Shown: positions 38,290 to 47,258, numbered from the stretch's first letter. The stretch is 64,000 nt of DNA from an uncultured Ruegeria sp. (GCF_947497005.1 NZ_CANMFF010000001.1:124001-188000), one strand, 5' to 3'. Notes: generated from the letters alone by a model not told the origin. Numbers and translations: made by a program.

Positions 38290-39665
38290 GCGCCATACTC
38301 CTCGTAAATGTCGCGCCAGGGTCTGCTTTCATAAGCGACCCGCTTGATGTTGATGAGATGCAGGGCGGTGACGTTGTCCGAGGTGATCGACCCCGACCAC
38401 GTACCCGTGCCCAACATGAAGGATGGCTCCAGATCGGTGGAATAGCCCATGCCGCCCATGATCCCCGGCGTGTTCACCAACACACGGCCTGTGGGCACAG
38501 TCGCGAAACGCGCCACCACCTCGGGGTCATCGGAATGGATGACCGAGGAATGCCCCCAGCCTTCGAATTTCGCAATTGACTGCGCCAGTTCGATTCCGTG
38601 ATCCGTGGACTTTGCTTCGTAGAAGGCCAGTACCGGGTTCAGTTTTTCAGCGGAAAGCGGACGTTGCCAACCTATCTCTGTTTCTTCCGACACCAGACAG
38701 CGGGTGCGTGGCGGGATCGAGAATCCGGCGGCGTCAGCCAGAGCCTGTGGGCTTTGACCGACCCTGTCGGGGTCCATCGCCTGCGCGCCTTTGAAGATTA
38801 CTTTTGCCAACCGGTCGGCTTCGGCCGGGGTACAGAAATAGGCGCCTTTGAGTTTCAGTTCATGGCGTAAATCGCGTGCAATTTCAGGATCCACAACCAC
38901 TGCCTGTTCACTGACACACGCAGTGCCGTAATCGAAGCTCTTTGAGGTCACAATCATCTCGGCGACTTCGGCCAGATCGCGGGCTTTGGATTTATGCACG
39001 TAACAAGGCACGTTCCCCGCCCCTACTGCGAGCGTCGGCTTGCCGCTGGAATAAGCTGCCTTGACCATCGCAGGCCCGCCTGTCGCCATGACAACCGAAG
39101 TTCGGCGGTGCTTCATCAATTCGGCCGTGCCCTGAATGGTCACGGCATCCAAGCATTGGATCAGCCCTTTGGGCGCGCCCATCTGCTCCGCCACGCGCGC
39201 CATGACACGGACGGTTTCGATCCCGCAACTGACCCCACGCGGATGCGGAGCGCAGACAATAGCGTTACCGGCCTTCACTGCAGACAGTACTTTATAGATG
39301 ATCGTCGATGTCGGATTGGTCACTGGAATAAGGGCCGCGACCACACCCATAGGTTCACCAAAGGCAGCGATCTTGGTGGCATCGTCCCGCCACAGCAGGC
39401 CCAGTGTGGTCACATCCCGCAAGTAGTCCGCAACAGACAGCGCATTGAACAGATTCTTGACCCGTTTGTCCGGTACATTGCCATACCCGGTTTCCTCAAC
39501 TGCCAACTGCCCCAATCGCTCCGCCTCGGGTTCGATAGCGCGGGCCATGGCATCGACGATGACATCCACTTGTGCCGGGTCGGTGCCGAGAAAGGCGCGA
39601 TAGGCTTCGAAAGCCGTTTCAGCGGCGCGCCGTGCGGCGGCGATGGATTTCAAATCAGCGTCCAT
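38286..39665 (-). CDS. CoA-acylating aldehyde dehydrogenase (EutE/PduP/SauS-like), BMC-associated
   Basis: A 459-residue aldehyde dehydrogenase. The catalytic Cys is in FDYGTACVSEQ (about residue 250), and the sequence PVTNPTSTIIYKVLSAVKAGNAIV is typical of acylating enzymes that make acyl-CoA from an aldehyde with NAD+ and CoA. This is the signature core enzyme of metabolosomes. Closest impression is the acetaldehyde or sulfoacetaldehyde dehydrogenase group; substrate is not readable. No PduL-type phosphotransacylase or alcohol dehydrogenase is in the locus. I favour ATG at 39665 over GTG at 39668. Confidence 0.88.
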   Translation of the reverse strand: MDADLKSIAAARRAAETAFEAYRAFLGTDPAQVDVIVDAMARAIEPEAERLGQLAVEETGYGNVPDKRVKNLFNALSVADYLRDVTTLGLLWRDDATKIAAFGEPMGVVAALIPVTNPTSTIIYKVLSAVKAGNAIVCAPHPRGVSCGIETVRVMARVAEQMGAPKGLIQCLDAVTIQGTAELMKHRRTSVVMATGGPAMVKAAYSSGKPTLAVGAGNVPCYVHKSKARDLAEVAEMIVTSKSFDYGTACVSEQAVVVDPEIARDLRHELKLKGAYFCTPAEADRLAKVIFKGAQAMDPDRVGQSPQALADAAGFSIPPRTRCLVSEETEIGWQRPLSAEKLNPVLAFYEAKSTDHGIELAQSIAKFEGWGHSSVIHSDDPEVVARFATVPTGRVLVNTPGIMGGMGYSTDLEPSFMLGTGTWSGSITSDNVTALHLINIKRVAYESRPWRDIYEEYGA

Positions 39666-40849
39666 CACGAGGCTCCGGTGGCAATGGTGTCAAAGATACG
39701 GCGCGCCTGATCGACATCGCCTACGGATATTCCGATGGTCTCCAATCTGCGCCCGGCGGCCGCCACGTCGGCACCCAGAATACGGTCTGTCATGGTGATC
39801 AGGCTCTCGGTCAGAGGTGCAGCCAGACCTGCGAGTTTCGCGGCTGAGACAAGCGGCACCAGTGAGCCCAACACACCGTCGCGCATCAAGTGGCGTGCTG
39901 CCTTCCTGTCCGGAACCGGACGTGCGCCTGATCCCCGTTCGGCTCCGGCAAAGGTCGCAATCCAGTCCTCGGTCTCAGGCAAAGTCCGAACGCCAAAGGC
40001 CGCAGCTACCTTCCGCCTTTCGTAAGCCAACCCGTGGATCACCTCACGTTGATCCGGCCCTATGAGTGCGGCGAATGTCCAATTGCCCTCCAGCGGTACG
40101 CCGCCCATCGGCACGTCCGGTCCACCGGAACCCAACCCTGCGCCGCCAAGGATCAACGCTGGAATCTCGACCGCTGCCGAAAGATCGGCAAATCCTGAGG
40201 TCAGAACTGAATCCACCGGCTGAATGTTTGAAAGATAGGGTTGCAGCGCCTCAAGAACGTTCGTCCGACCACGCGGAAGTGTCGCTGCGGGCATCGGTGC
40301 GGCTTGTGTCAAAGCCAGCCCAGCGCCCTCGGCCTGATACCAGTACGGCAGACCCTGCGCTTCGACCAGAGTAACATCAGCCGTGCAGCCACCAATACGA
40401 AGCATCCAGGCGGCTTCGACCGCGCCGAGTGACCGCCCGGGTGCCAGAACAAGCACCTGACCATCGCTCAGGTGATCGGCCAGCACCATGGCATACGTAC
40501 GCTGTTTGTGAATCGGCCCCGTCAGAAAGATCGCCTGCGCGTCTTGCACAGCCGCGTCCAGTTCCGCCGTGGTTCGAATAGAAGGCCCATCGCGATCCAC
40601 CTGATACGTGCCGACCGGCCCTTCGCCCCGAAGGCCGATTCCCGAGGATTGGGCCAGCAGCGTTAATTCCGACCCATAGGCCGAGAACAGGGTTACCTCG
40701 GCCCCCTCCGCCAGACATAACGCTGCCAGAAGACGGGCATCCGGGCCGCCACCTAACACCGCAATGCGGTCAAACTTTTGGGTGATGGGTGCATCCCGTG
40801 TCGCGCCGCGTGTTACCGCGCGCGTGAAATCCTCGAAACCGGCTGACAT
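39665..40849 (-). CDS. Opine dehydrogenase-like (NAD/octopine dehydrogenase superfamily) protein, BMC-associated
   Basis: A 394-residue protein. The N-terminal Rossmann domain has IAVLGGGPDARLLAALCLAEGAEVTLF, then SDGQVLVLAPGRSLGAVEA. The C-terminal helical domain ends in KAARHLMRDGVLGSLVPLVSAAKLAGLAAP, which matches the opine dehydrogenase layout. Known members interconvert N-(carboxyalkyl)amino acids with an amino acid and a 2-oxo acid. Such an enzyme is not a usual microcompartment cargo. GAGGAG precedes the ATG at 40849. Some family motifs look divergent, so a related dehydrogenase function is possible. Confidence 0.72.
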   Translation of the reverse strand: MSAGFEDFTRAVTRGATRDAPITQKFDRIAVLGGGPDARLLAALCLAEGAEVTLFSAYGSELTLLAQSSGIGLRGEGPVGTYQVDRDGPSIRTTAELDAAVQDAQAIFLTGPIHKQRTYAMVLADHLSDGQVLVLAPGRSLGAVEAAWMLRIGGCTADVTLVEAQGLPYWYQAEGAGLALTQAAPMPAATLPRGRTNVLEALQPYLSNIQPVDSVLTSGFADLSAAVEIPALILGGAGLGSGGPDVPMGGVPLEGNWTFAALIGPDQREVIHGLAYERRKVAAAFGVRTLPETEDWIATFAGAERGSGARPVPDRKAARHLMRDGVLGSLVPLVSAAKLAGLAAPLTESLITMTDRILGADVAAAGRRLETIGISVGDVDQARRIFDTIATGAS

Positions 40850-40871
40850 GGTATCTCCTCAAAGGGATGGA

Positions 40872-41180
40872 TCAGGCCGACGACCCGGCACCTAGCCCGT
40901 CGATAATTGCCTCAAGCTCGTCATGCGGCCGTGCGATCACGTGGACCGAAACCACCTCACCCACTTTGTTGGCCGCTGTTGCGCCTGCGTCGGTGGCTGC
41001 CTTGACCGCGCCGACCTCTCCGCGAACAAGTGTTGTCACCAGCCCACCGCCCGCTTTTGTTTGGCCGACGATTGCAACACTGGCCGCCTTGACCATCGCA
41101 TCCGCCGCCTCAATTGCGCCGACCAGGCCGCGCGTTTCGATCATGCCCAGGGCCATCTGCCCCGCCAGTGGTTTCGCCAT
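40872..41180 (-). CDS. Hexameric BMC-H shell protein
   Basis: A 102-residue canonical microcompartment hexamer protein: [20 protein letters not shown] near the N-terminus and [17 protein letters not shown] in the middle. The pore-loop region reads TKAGGG where many homologues have K-x-GSG. GGAGGAA precedes the ATG. It is the only BMC-H gene visible, so it probably forms most of the shell facets. Confidence 0.95.
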   Translation of the reverse strand: MAKPLAGQMALGMIETRGLVGAIEAADAMVKAASVAIVGQTKAGGGLVTTLVRGEVGAVKAATDAGATAANKVGEVVSVHVIARPHDELEAIIDGLGAGSSA

Positions 41181-41219
41181 TTTCTGTTCCTCCGAAAAAG
41201 TTGTTTCGCGTGTTGTGTT

Positions 41220-41486
41220 TCAGGTTGTCGAGACGCGGTCGATCACCGCAATGATGGCTAGGTCTACGGGCACCGTGGACAATCCCACCGCCATCCGGGC
41301 CGCAGACCCGCTGACAACCAACACCATGTCCCCAACCCCGGCGCCGCAGGTATCTACCGCAACCCGCGCGGGATCGATCAGGCTGCCTTTGCTGTCGACC
41401 AGATCCGTCACAAGCAGCTTCGTTCCGACCAGCCTGGCATCCTTGGCTGTTGCCGTAACGGTTCCGGCGACCTTGCCCAAATGCAT
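41220..41486 (-). CDS. Pentameric BMC-P (EutN/CcmL) vertex protein
   Basis: An 88-residue vertex protein: MHLGKVAGTVTATAKDARLVG and VDTCGAGVGDMVLVVSGSAAR are diagnostic of EutN/CcmL proteins, which close the twelve corners of the shell. The start at 41486 overlaps the last base of the upstream stop codon (TGATG); a longer reading to 41582 lies within that gene and is rejected. Confidence 0.94.
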   Translation of the reverse strand: MHLGKVAGTVTATAKDARLVGTKLLVTDLVDSKGSLIDPARVAVDTCGAGVGDMVLVVSGSAARMAVGLSTVPVDLAIIAVIDRVSTT

Positions 41487-42778
41487 CAGAATGTCCTCAG
41501 ATAGCGGTCCAGTTCGACCTGAGTGACTTGTTGATTGAAGAAATCCAACTCGCGCTCGGCTTGTTGCAGGACCAGCTCCCACAGCATTTCGCCCAGAACA
41601 TCACGCAGCCAGTCCGACCCTCGCGCCAATCCGATAGCGGTTGGTAAATCGGTCGGAATGGGATCGCCCACGCCTTCCTCATATCCGTTTCCAGTTGTCG
41701 GGGCAGAGGGGCTCAACCCCTGTTCGATACCGTCAAGCCCGGCGGCAATCTCGGCCGCAAGCAACAGATACGGATTGGCGTCCGCCCCTGCATCGCGTTT
41801 CTCGACTCGCACGGCAGTGTCAGAGCCTTCGATAACCCGGATGCCGACAGTGCGGTTATCATACCCCCAGCTCGCGTTGATCGGACAGAATGTATAGGGC
41901 TGCCGACGGCGATATCCGTTGACCGTGCCGCTGCCGCAAATCGCCGTCTCGCACATGCGCTGCTGCAGGCCGGCGATGAAGGATTTGCCAATGTCATTGA
42001 TCTTGCCATTGTCAGCAAAGACGTTCTTGCCATCTTTCCACAACGAGTAATGCGTATGGAACCCGTTGCCAGACTGATCAAAGAACGGCTTGGGCATGAA
42101 TGTCGCCAGATATCCATGCGCAATACCTAACTGGCGGATCAGTGATTTAAACAGAACAACACGATCCGCCGCTGCCAGAGCTTCGCCATATCGAATGTTG
42201 ACCTCGATTTGACCTGCTGCATATTCCGGGTTCGACTGTTCGATCGGGATGCCGCATTCGTTGATCTGCTGGCGGATCGGCCCAACGATATGTTCCATCC
42301 GGGCAGCGCGGCCCAGACCATAAACCTGAATACCACTGTCGCGCGGCTGGCCGGTTTCAGGGTCCAGAAGATAAAATTCCAGCTCGGTGCCAACATTGAC
42401 CTCGATCCCCATCTCGCGGGCTCGTTCCACCTGCCGCACCAATGCCTGACGCGGATCGATGGGTACCGGATTGTGGTCCATGCCCTCGGCGCGACCAAAA
42501 CAGACGGCCACTCCCGGCTCCCACGGGACAGAAACTGGCTTGGTCATCGGGAAGACGTGCATGTCAGGATAACCGTTGTCGAAATTTACATATGGCGTAT
42601 CCCAGACGTCGCAGGTCATATCGATCGCCATCAGCGCGATCGACAGTGCATTGCCGCTTTTGCAGACGTGATCCCAATGGCTGGCCGGAATGCGCTTGCC
42701 GCGCATGATACCGTTGAGGTCCCCGACACCAAGTATGACGGTATGTGTGCCCTCGGGCAGATCAAACCCCGAACTCAT
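41486..42778 (-). CDS. Glutamine-synthetase-family gamma-glutamyl amide ligase (GSIII/PuuA/GmaS-like)
   Basis: A 430-residue member of the glutamine synthetase superfamily. Metal/glutamate-site motifs are visible (VGTELEFYLLD, NGFHTHYSLWKDGKN, and the NRTVGIRVIEGSDTAVRVEKRDAGADANPY region in shorter blocks). The short N-terminal domain and overall length suit ligases that join glutamate to an amine, such as PuuA, GmaS or IpuC, rather than nitrogen-assimilating GlnA. First gene of the BMC operon, directly beneath operator 2. Inferred role: ATP-dependent capture of an amine as a gamma-glutamylamide. Confidence 0.82.
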   Translation of the reverse strand: MSSGFDLPEGTHTVILGVGDLNGIMRGKRIPASHWDHVCKSGNALSIALMAIDMTCDVWDTPYVNFDNGYPDMHVFPMTKPVSVPWEPGVAVCFGRAEGMDHNPVPIDPRQALVRQVERAREMGIEVNVGTELEFYLLDPETGQPRDSGIQVYGLGRAARMEHIVGPIRQQINECGIPIEQSNPEYAAGQIEVNIRYGEALAAADRVVLFKSLIRQLGIAHGYLATFMPKPFFDQSGNGFHTHYSLWKDGKNVFADNGKINDIGKSFIAGLQQRMCETAICGSGTVNGYRRRQPYTFCPINASWGYDNRTVGIRVIEGSDTAVRVEKRDAGADANPYLLLAAEIAAGLDGIEQGLSPSAPTTGNGYEEGVGDPIPTDLPTAIGLARGSDWLRDVLGEMLWELVLQQAERELDFFNQQVTQVELDRYLRTF

Positions 42779-42813
42779 TTGCGCGCGCTCCCTGTTTTTA
42801 GTTTTATAATTGC

Positions 42814-42837
42814 TGTATTCTGTATACAGTATTCACA
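42814..42837. promoter_or_regulatory. Regulon operator 2, between BMC operon and FAD oxidoreductase
   Basis: CTGTATACAG core at 42820-42829 with flanks TGTATT and TATTCACA. It lies in the 91-base divergent region and can control both the BMC operon and the plus-strand oxidoreductase. A TTATAA sequence next to it (42804-42809) may be part of a -10 element. Confidence 0.75.
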
Positions 42838-42869
42838 AAGCCAGTCAGGAAACAAGGAAAATCTGCGCC

Positions 42870-44009
42870 ATGCCCAAAAGCTCGGTTATCGTTGTCGGAG
42901 GTGGCATCGTTGGCGTCATGACGGCGCTTACACTGCAACGGCGCGGCGAGACCGTGACGCTGATCGACAGGTGGGAGCCGGGACATTCCCGTGCATCTTC
43001 AACGGATTACAACCGGGTAATCCGCGCCATATCTGGGCGGGACGAGTTCTATACGCGCTGGGCGCGCGAAAGCCGTCTGCGCTGGCTGGAGCTACAGGCA
43101 GAGAGCGGACAGAACCTGATGTATGAATGCGGCGCGCTGATTCTGGCGACCAAGGGACATTGCGACTGGGAAGACGCGACCGCACAAACTTTCGACCGGG
43201 TTGGCGTGCCTTATTACAAATTCAGTCAACAGGACATCGAATCACGGTTCCCTCAGTTCAAGGTCGCCGACATCGAATACGCGCTGTTCGAACCCGAAGC
43301 CGGAATGCTGATGGCACACCGCTGTGTTCTGACCGGGCTGGACCTGTTCCGAAAAGCAGGAGGCAAAGTCCAGCGCGGTCGCGTCACCACAGATGGATCA
43401 GAACGTCCGATGCTTGACGGCAAACCGCTCGAGGCTGATCTGATAATCGTATCAACAGGCCCGTGGATGGCGGACATGTTTCCCCGAACGATCAAGCCGA
43501 TCTCCACCATCGTCGGCGTCAATGTCCTCTACACCTCGACACCCGATGGATCAGAAGAATTCGATATGAGCCGGATGCCCTGTTGGATTGATCACGGGCA
43601 GGGATCATTTGGCCTGCCATCTTCCGAGGGATCCGGGGTCAAGGCAGCGGTGGTTATCCCCGACAAGATCGATCTGGACAATGATGAACGGCTTATCCGT
43701 CAGGAAACGCTGGGCCGCACGCGCAGCTATATCCGCCACCGCCTTCCCGGCCTGGAAGGGCAACGAGTTGTAGATTCCAAATTCAACCAGATCATCCTGA
43801 CCCCCGACACGCATTTCATTGTCGACTGGCACCCCGAGCATGAAAACGTGCTTTTCGCCGGAGGGTGCTCGGGCCATTTGTTCAAACACGCACCGGTGTT
43901 TGCAGAATTTGCGGCCGGTGTTGGGCTTAAAGATTTTGGCACCGCGGATCGCTTTAAGATTGCAGGCCGCAGAAAATTGAGTCCGAAGGAAAGCCCAAGC
44001 GGGCGCTAG
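42870..44009 (+). CDS. FAD-dependent amine/N-alkyl amino acid oxidoreductase (DAO family)
   Basis: A 379-residue flavoprotein of the D-amino acid oxidase/sarcosine oxidase/PuuB superfamily: dinucleotide motif VIVVGGGIVGVMTALTLQRRG at the N-terminus and the C-terminal FAD contact ENVLFAGGCSGHLFKHAP. Members oxidise a C-N bond in amino acids, N-methyl amino acids or gamma-glutamylamines to an imine, releasing an aldehyde or oxo acid. The AAGGAAA ribosome site fits the ATG at 42870. Divergent to, and sharing operator 2 with, the BMC operon. It is a good candidate for the step that generates the aldehyde. Confidence 0.85.
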   Translation: MPKSSVIVVGGGIVGVMTALTLQRRGETVTLIDRWEPGHSRASSTDYNRVIRAISGRDEFYTRWARESRLRWLELQAESGQNLMYECGALILATKGHCDWEDATAQTFDRVGVPYYKFSQQDIESRFPQFKVADIEYALFEPEAGMLMAHRCVLTGLDLFRKAGGKVQRGRVTTDGSERPMLDGKPLEADLIIVSTGPWMADMFPRTIKPISTIVGVNVLYTSTPDGSEEFDMSRMPCWIDHGQGSFGLPSSEGSGVKAAVVIPDKIDLDNDERLIRQETLGRTRSYIRHRLPGLEGQRVVDSKFNQIILTPDTHFIVDWHPEHENVLFAGGCSGHLFKHAPVFAEFAAGVGLKDFGTADRFKIAGRRKLSPKESPSGR

Positions 44010-44356
44010 CTGTCTGACAGGGCGCGGTATATCCCGGCATTAGGGCACTTGCTCTGCGGAAGAACCGCACCCGCTCGAATGGCGTCGCGGCAGGTTTCCG
44101 CCTGCAAACAATGCCCGCATTTTTCTGCCAGTTCCAACCCCAGTTCCGAGTGCGCGTTCAAGTCCGCTTCAGTCAGGCCGAATTGCCCGGCCATAGCTAG
44201 TATGCGCTCCCGTGCCTGCGGTGCGCCGGATCGTAGCATGGCCAGATCCGCGCGGGATAGCCCAAGGTCCGAAAGCTCGCGGTCACTCAGGCTCTCATCT
44301 CGGGGTGTACTGACAATCCGCGCTATTTTCTGAACGAAATCTTTATATCCTGACAT
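44006..44356 (-). CDS. Small DUF1127/DUF6455-like cysteine-rich protein
   Basis: A 116-residue protein. The middle part LSDRELSDLGLSRADLAML resembles the DUF1127 motif, and the C-terminal half has four conserved cysteines (CGHCLQAETC, SKCPNAGIY) as in DUF6455 proteins of Rhodobacterales. Metal or haem binding is possible but unproven. GGAGG precedes the ATG at 44356; a longer reading to 44428 would cross operator 3. Its stop codon shares the palindrome CTAG with the stop of the convergent oxidoreductase. Confidence 0.8.
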   Translation of the reverse strand: MSGYKDFVQKIARIVSTPRDESLSDRELSDLGLSRADLAMLRSGAPQARERILAMAGQFGLTEADLNAHSELGLELAEKCGHCLQAETCRDAIRAGAVLPQSKCPNAGIYRALSDS

Positions 44357-44379
44357 CTCGCGGCCTCCTCCACCACAGT

Positions 44380-44396
44380 ATGTATACAGTATACAT
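44380..44396. promoter_or_regulatory. Regulon operator 3, upstream of DUF6455 gene
   Basis: Perfect odd palindrome ATGTATACAGTATACAT (44380-44396, centre 44388), 24 bases upstream of the DUF6455 start. Same GTATAC half-sites as at the other regulon promoters. Confidence 0.75.
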
Positions 44397-44443
44397 AGAT
44401 GCCCAGGGCCGGAATTGATCAGGATCAAGCGGGTTTTGAGTTC

Positions 44444-45139
44444 TCACGCCTGACCGTAGGTGCTGCGAAACAATTCAACCGCTTGCGAGGCGGCCAGATC
44501 CTTGTGCACATGCGCCATTTCAAGCGAGGCCAACCCATCATCCGCCTCTTGCGCTGCAAGAAACACGTCTCGCCCGCGCACAAACAACTCACGCAGATGG
44601 CTTGCCCGGTATTCAGGATGGAATTGTACCGAACGGGCCGGGAAGTCATAGTCCAGCGCCCCTACTGGGCAGTGATCCGCCGACCCCGTCACCTGCGCCA
44701 GGGGCGGAATACGTGTGACCTGATCCTGATGCCAGACATAGGCGTCAACGCTGGCTCCGCCATAGTCAAAGCCTCGCGCGCCAACGACATTACCGACCTT
44801 GGCCGTCTCTGCTTTGCCCCCATAGACGTCCGCCATAATCTGATGCCCAAAGCAGATACCGAAGACGGGCTTGGAATGCTCCCGGCACCTTTCCAGAAAA
44901 CCGCGAAGAGGCTGCATCCAATCCGTGTCATCATAGACCCCGAATTCGGACCCTCCGACGACAACCCCGTCGAAATCCTCGAGCCGTGGCAAAGGCACAC
45001 CATCGACCACATCCACCGAGGAAAACCGGGCCTCGGGCAAATGCGGCTCAAGCCACGCGCGGATCTGCTGTGCCGTGCGCGGCAGACCCTCCAGCAATGG
45101 CAACGGATGGAGGGTCAGCTCAAGAAGCGCGATCCTCAC
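44444..45139 (-). CDS. Class I glutamine amidotransferase-like hydrolase
   Basis: A 231-residue single-domain class I amidotransferase: nucleophile elbow VFGICFGHQIMADV with the catalytic Cys, and SVQFHPEYRASH with catalytic His and Glu. Stand-alone members include GMP-synthase-like and gamma-glutamylamide hydrolases. Start is GTG at 45139, overlapping the glxD-like stop (GTGA). Linked to gamma-glutamyl ligase and glxBCD-like genes, a role in cleaving a gamma-glutamyl bond is plausible. Confidence 0.85.
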   Translation of the reverse strand: MRIALLELTLHPLPLLEGLPRTAQQIRAWLEPHLPEARFSSVDVVDGVPLPRLEDFDGVVVGGSEFGVYDDTDWMQPLRGFLERCREHSKPVFGICFGHQIMADVYGGKAETAKVGNVVGARGFDYGGASVDAYVWHQDQVTRIPPLAQVTGSADHCPVGALDYDFPARSVQFHPEYRASHLRELFVRGRDVFLAAQEADDGLASLEMAHVHKDLAASQAVELFRSTYGQA

Positions 45140-46560
45140 CAGTCAAAGGCCCTGTCGATACCCGCCATCTTGACGCCGGTAAAGGCCGACGCCTGAAAGC
45201 TGAGCGCGCGCAGATCTTCGGTCTCCAGATTGTGGACCGAGGATTTGCCACAGGCCTTGGCAAGCGCCGTGATCTCCATCGTCATCGCGGTCAGATACCG
45301 GGCCACACGCTCTGCACCTGCGTGGGGGTTCATGCGTGCCTCAAGGTCAGGGTCCTGCGTTGCGATACCGACCGGACAGCGACCCGTATGGCAGTGATGG
45401 CAAGCCCCCGGCGATGTACCCAAGGCCTGATAGTCGTCCATATACCTCGGGGTGTTGCAGCCCAGCGCGACCATCGCCGCGTTCCCGATCATGACTGCAT
45501 CCGCCCCAAGCGCCAGGCATTTGGCCGCGTCCACACCTGATCGGATACCGCCCGCTGCGACAAGCGAGACTTTACCGCTCATCCCGCATTCATCCAATGC
45601 TTCGCGCGCGGCGCGAATGGCGCTCATAGTTGGAATGCCGGTGTGGTTCAGCAGCAGCTCAGGCGAGGCTCCGGTGCCGCCTTCGGCCCCATCAACCACA
45701 ACCACATCTGCACCTGCTTTTGCGGCAACGGCTACGTCGAACCGGGGCCGCGTGGCCCCCATCTTGATGAAGATCGGCACCTGATAGTTCGTGGCGATCC
45801 GCAATTCCTCGATTTTGACTGACAAATCGTCCGCCCCAAGAAAATCCGGATGCCGGATGGTGGATCGCTGATCTACCCCTTCGGGCAAAGTGCGCATCTC
45901 GCTGACGCGCGGGCTGACCTTCATACCCAGCAGAAGGCCTCCGGTTCCCGGCTTGGCCCCCTGCCCCACAACGATTTCCAAGGCATCGGCACGGCGTAGG
46001 TGATCCAGATCCACCCCATAGCGGGCGGGCGACATCTGATACAGCAGGCGTTGGGAGGCTTCGCGCTCTTCTTCCAGCATCCCGCCTTCGCCCGTGCAGG
46101 TCATGGTGCCCACTTTCGAGGCCCCATAGCCCAGCGACGCTTTGGCCGAGGCCGACAGTGCACCGAAAGACATGGAAGCGATATAGATCGGGATTTTCAG
46201 TTCCAGCGGACGTTCCACCAATCCGCGCCCACCACCCAATACGGTCGTGGTGTCGCAGCTCTCTCGATACCCTTCCAATGGCAGGCGGGTCATTGTCGCC
46301 GGGACAAATGTCAGATCGTCAAAGGTTGGCATTTGCTTGTTGAACGTGTTGTAGCCGCGCACCTGATAACGCCCAAGCTGCGCCAACGCGTGTACTTCCG
46401 AAATCGCCTCGGGCGTCCAGCGGGTTGACCCACCTTCATCATAGGACGAAGGCACACCGGCCGGCCGACCTTCGACCGCACCCGCATCGCGGAACCTTAT
46501 TTCTTCCTCTGACGCGACTTCGAAGGGGTAATCATAGGGTTTACTCAGATCATGAGCCAT
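45136..46560 (-). CDS. glxD: FMN-binding glutamate synthase-like protein (GlxD/MgsC type)
   Basis: A 474-residue protein corresponding to the central FMN domain of glutamate synthase: GYGASKVGTMTCTGEGGMLEEE, the phosphate-binding VVVDGAEGGTGASPELLLNHTG and GGIRSGVDAAKCLALGADAVMIG. Near the C-terminus, CHHCHTGRCPVGIATQD supplies the cysteines of an iron-sulfur site. Separately encoded GlxB-GlxC-GlxD sets include N-methylglutamate synthase, which moves an alkylamine onto a 2-oxo acid. The start overlaps the glxC 3' end by 16 bases. Confidence 0.85.
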   Translation of the reverse strand: MAHDLSKPYDYPFEVASEEEIRFRDAGAVEGRPAGVPSSYDEGGSTRWTPEAISEVHALAQLGRYQVRGYNTFNKQMPTFDDLTFVPATMTRLPLEGYRESCDTTTVLGGGRGLVERPLELKIPIYIASMSFGALSASAKASLGYGASKVGTMTCTGEGGMLEEEREASQRLLYQMSPARYGVDLDHLRRADALEIVVGQGAKPGTGGLLLGMKVSPRVSEMRTLPEGVDQRSTIRHPDFLGADDLSVKIEELRIATNYQVPIFIKMGATRPRFDVAVAAKAGADVVVVDGAEGGTGASPELLLNHTGIPTMSAIRAAREALDECGMSGKVSLVAAGGIRSGVDAAKCLALGADAVMIGNAAMVALGCNTPRYMDDYQALGTSPGACHHCHTGRCPVGIATQDPDLEARMNPHAGAERVARYLTAMTMEITALAKACGKSSVHNLETEDLRALSFQASAFTGVKMAGIDRAFDW

Positions 46561-47258
46561 GCGCTTGCGTCCCTGCTTTCAAAATACCAAAGGCGCTGGC
46601 CGGACACCATTTTGCGCCAATTACGGGAGCTGTCGACCAGCCCCAAAGGATCAAGGATCGCATCAACTTCGGCCACCTCTTCGGCGGTGGGCTCGATCAC
46701 GTTGACATCCACGCCGATACTGTCGATTTCGCCTGCGACCCAGACCTCGCCTTCCCACAGCGCGTCGGCGCAGGATTCTCCTGCCCCGCCCAGCGCAATG
46801 ATCCGCCCCGCGTGCGCCATGAAACCGGATTGATAGCCGATCTTGCCCTCGACCACGATATTGCCGCCCTTCATGGCAACTCCAACGCGCGGCCCCGCAT
46901 CGCCTTTGACGTGGATCGTGCCACCAATCATCGCCGCCCCGCAGGACATTCCAGCGTAACCGCCGACGGTGATGTGGCCCTTGGCCATCCCCTCGCCCAC
47001 GGCCCAGCCGCAATTGCGTTCGATGATGATGTTGGCGCCGGTGTTCAAGCCTCCGCAGTAATATCCAACTGAGCCTTCAAAAGTGATGTCCACATTATCC
47101 GGCAGACCCACGCCTAGATTGTGCCGCGACAGCGTATCGACAACCCGGATCGGCTGCCCCAAGATACATGCGGCCATGATATCCCGGTTCACCTCTCGAA
47201 TGTGACGTTTGCCAACTTCGATGACGATTTCATCCATCTGTCTTGCCACCTCACTCAT
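46545..47258 (-). CDS. glxC: GXGXG-motif glutamate synthase-like protein (GlxC/MgsB type)
   Basis: A 237-residue protein matching the C-terminal beta-helix domain of glutamate synthase, full of GG-x-G repeats (GGYAGMSCGAAMIGGTIHVKGDAGPRVG in shorter motifs). In the large enzyme this domain holds the catalytic domains together. The ATG at 47258 overlaps the glxB stop (ATGA). The upstream extension to 47330 lies inside glxB. Confidence 0.85.
   Translation of the reverse strand: MSEVARQMDEIVIEVGKRHIREVNRDIMAACILGQPIRVVDTLSRHNLGVGLPDNVDITFEGSVGYYCGGLNTGANIIIERNCGWAVGEGMAKGHITVGGYAGMSCGAAMIGGTIHVKGDAGPRVGVAMKGGNIVVEGKIGYQSGFMAHAGRIIALGGAGESCADALWEGEVWVAGEIDSIGVDVNVIEPTAEEVAEVDAILDPLGLVDSSRNWRKMVSGQRLWYFESRDASAWLMI

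Noticed and set aside
41486..42778. Ordinary GlnA glutamine synthetase
   Set aside because: The operon context with shell proteins and its relation in length and N-terminus to amine-gamma-glutamyl ligases fit better; nitrogen-assimilating GlnA would normally be next to glnB.
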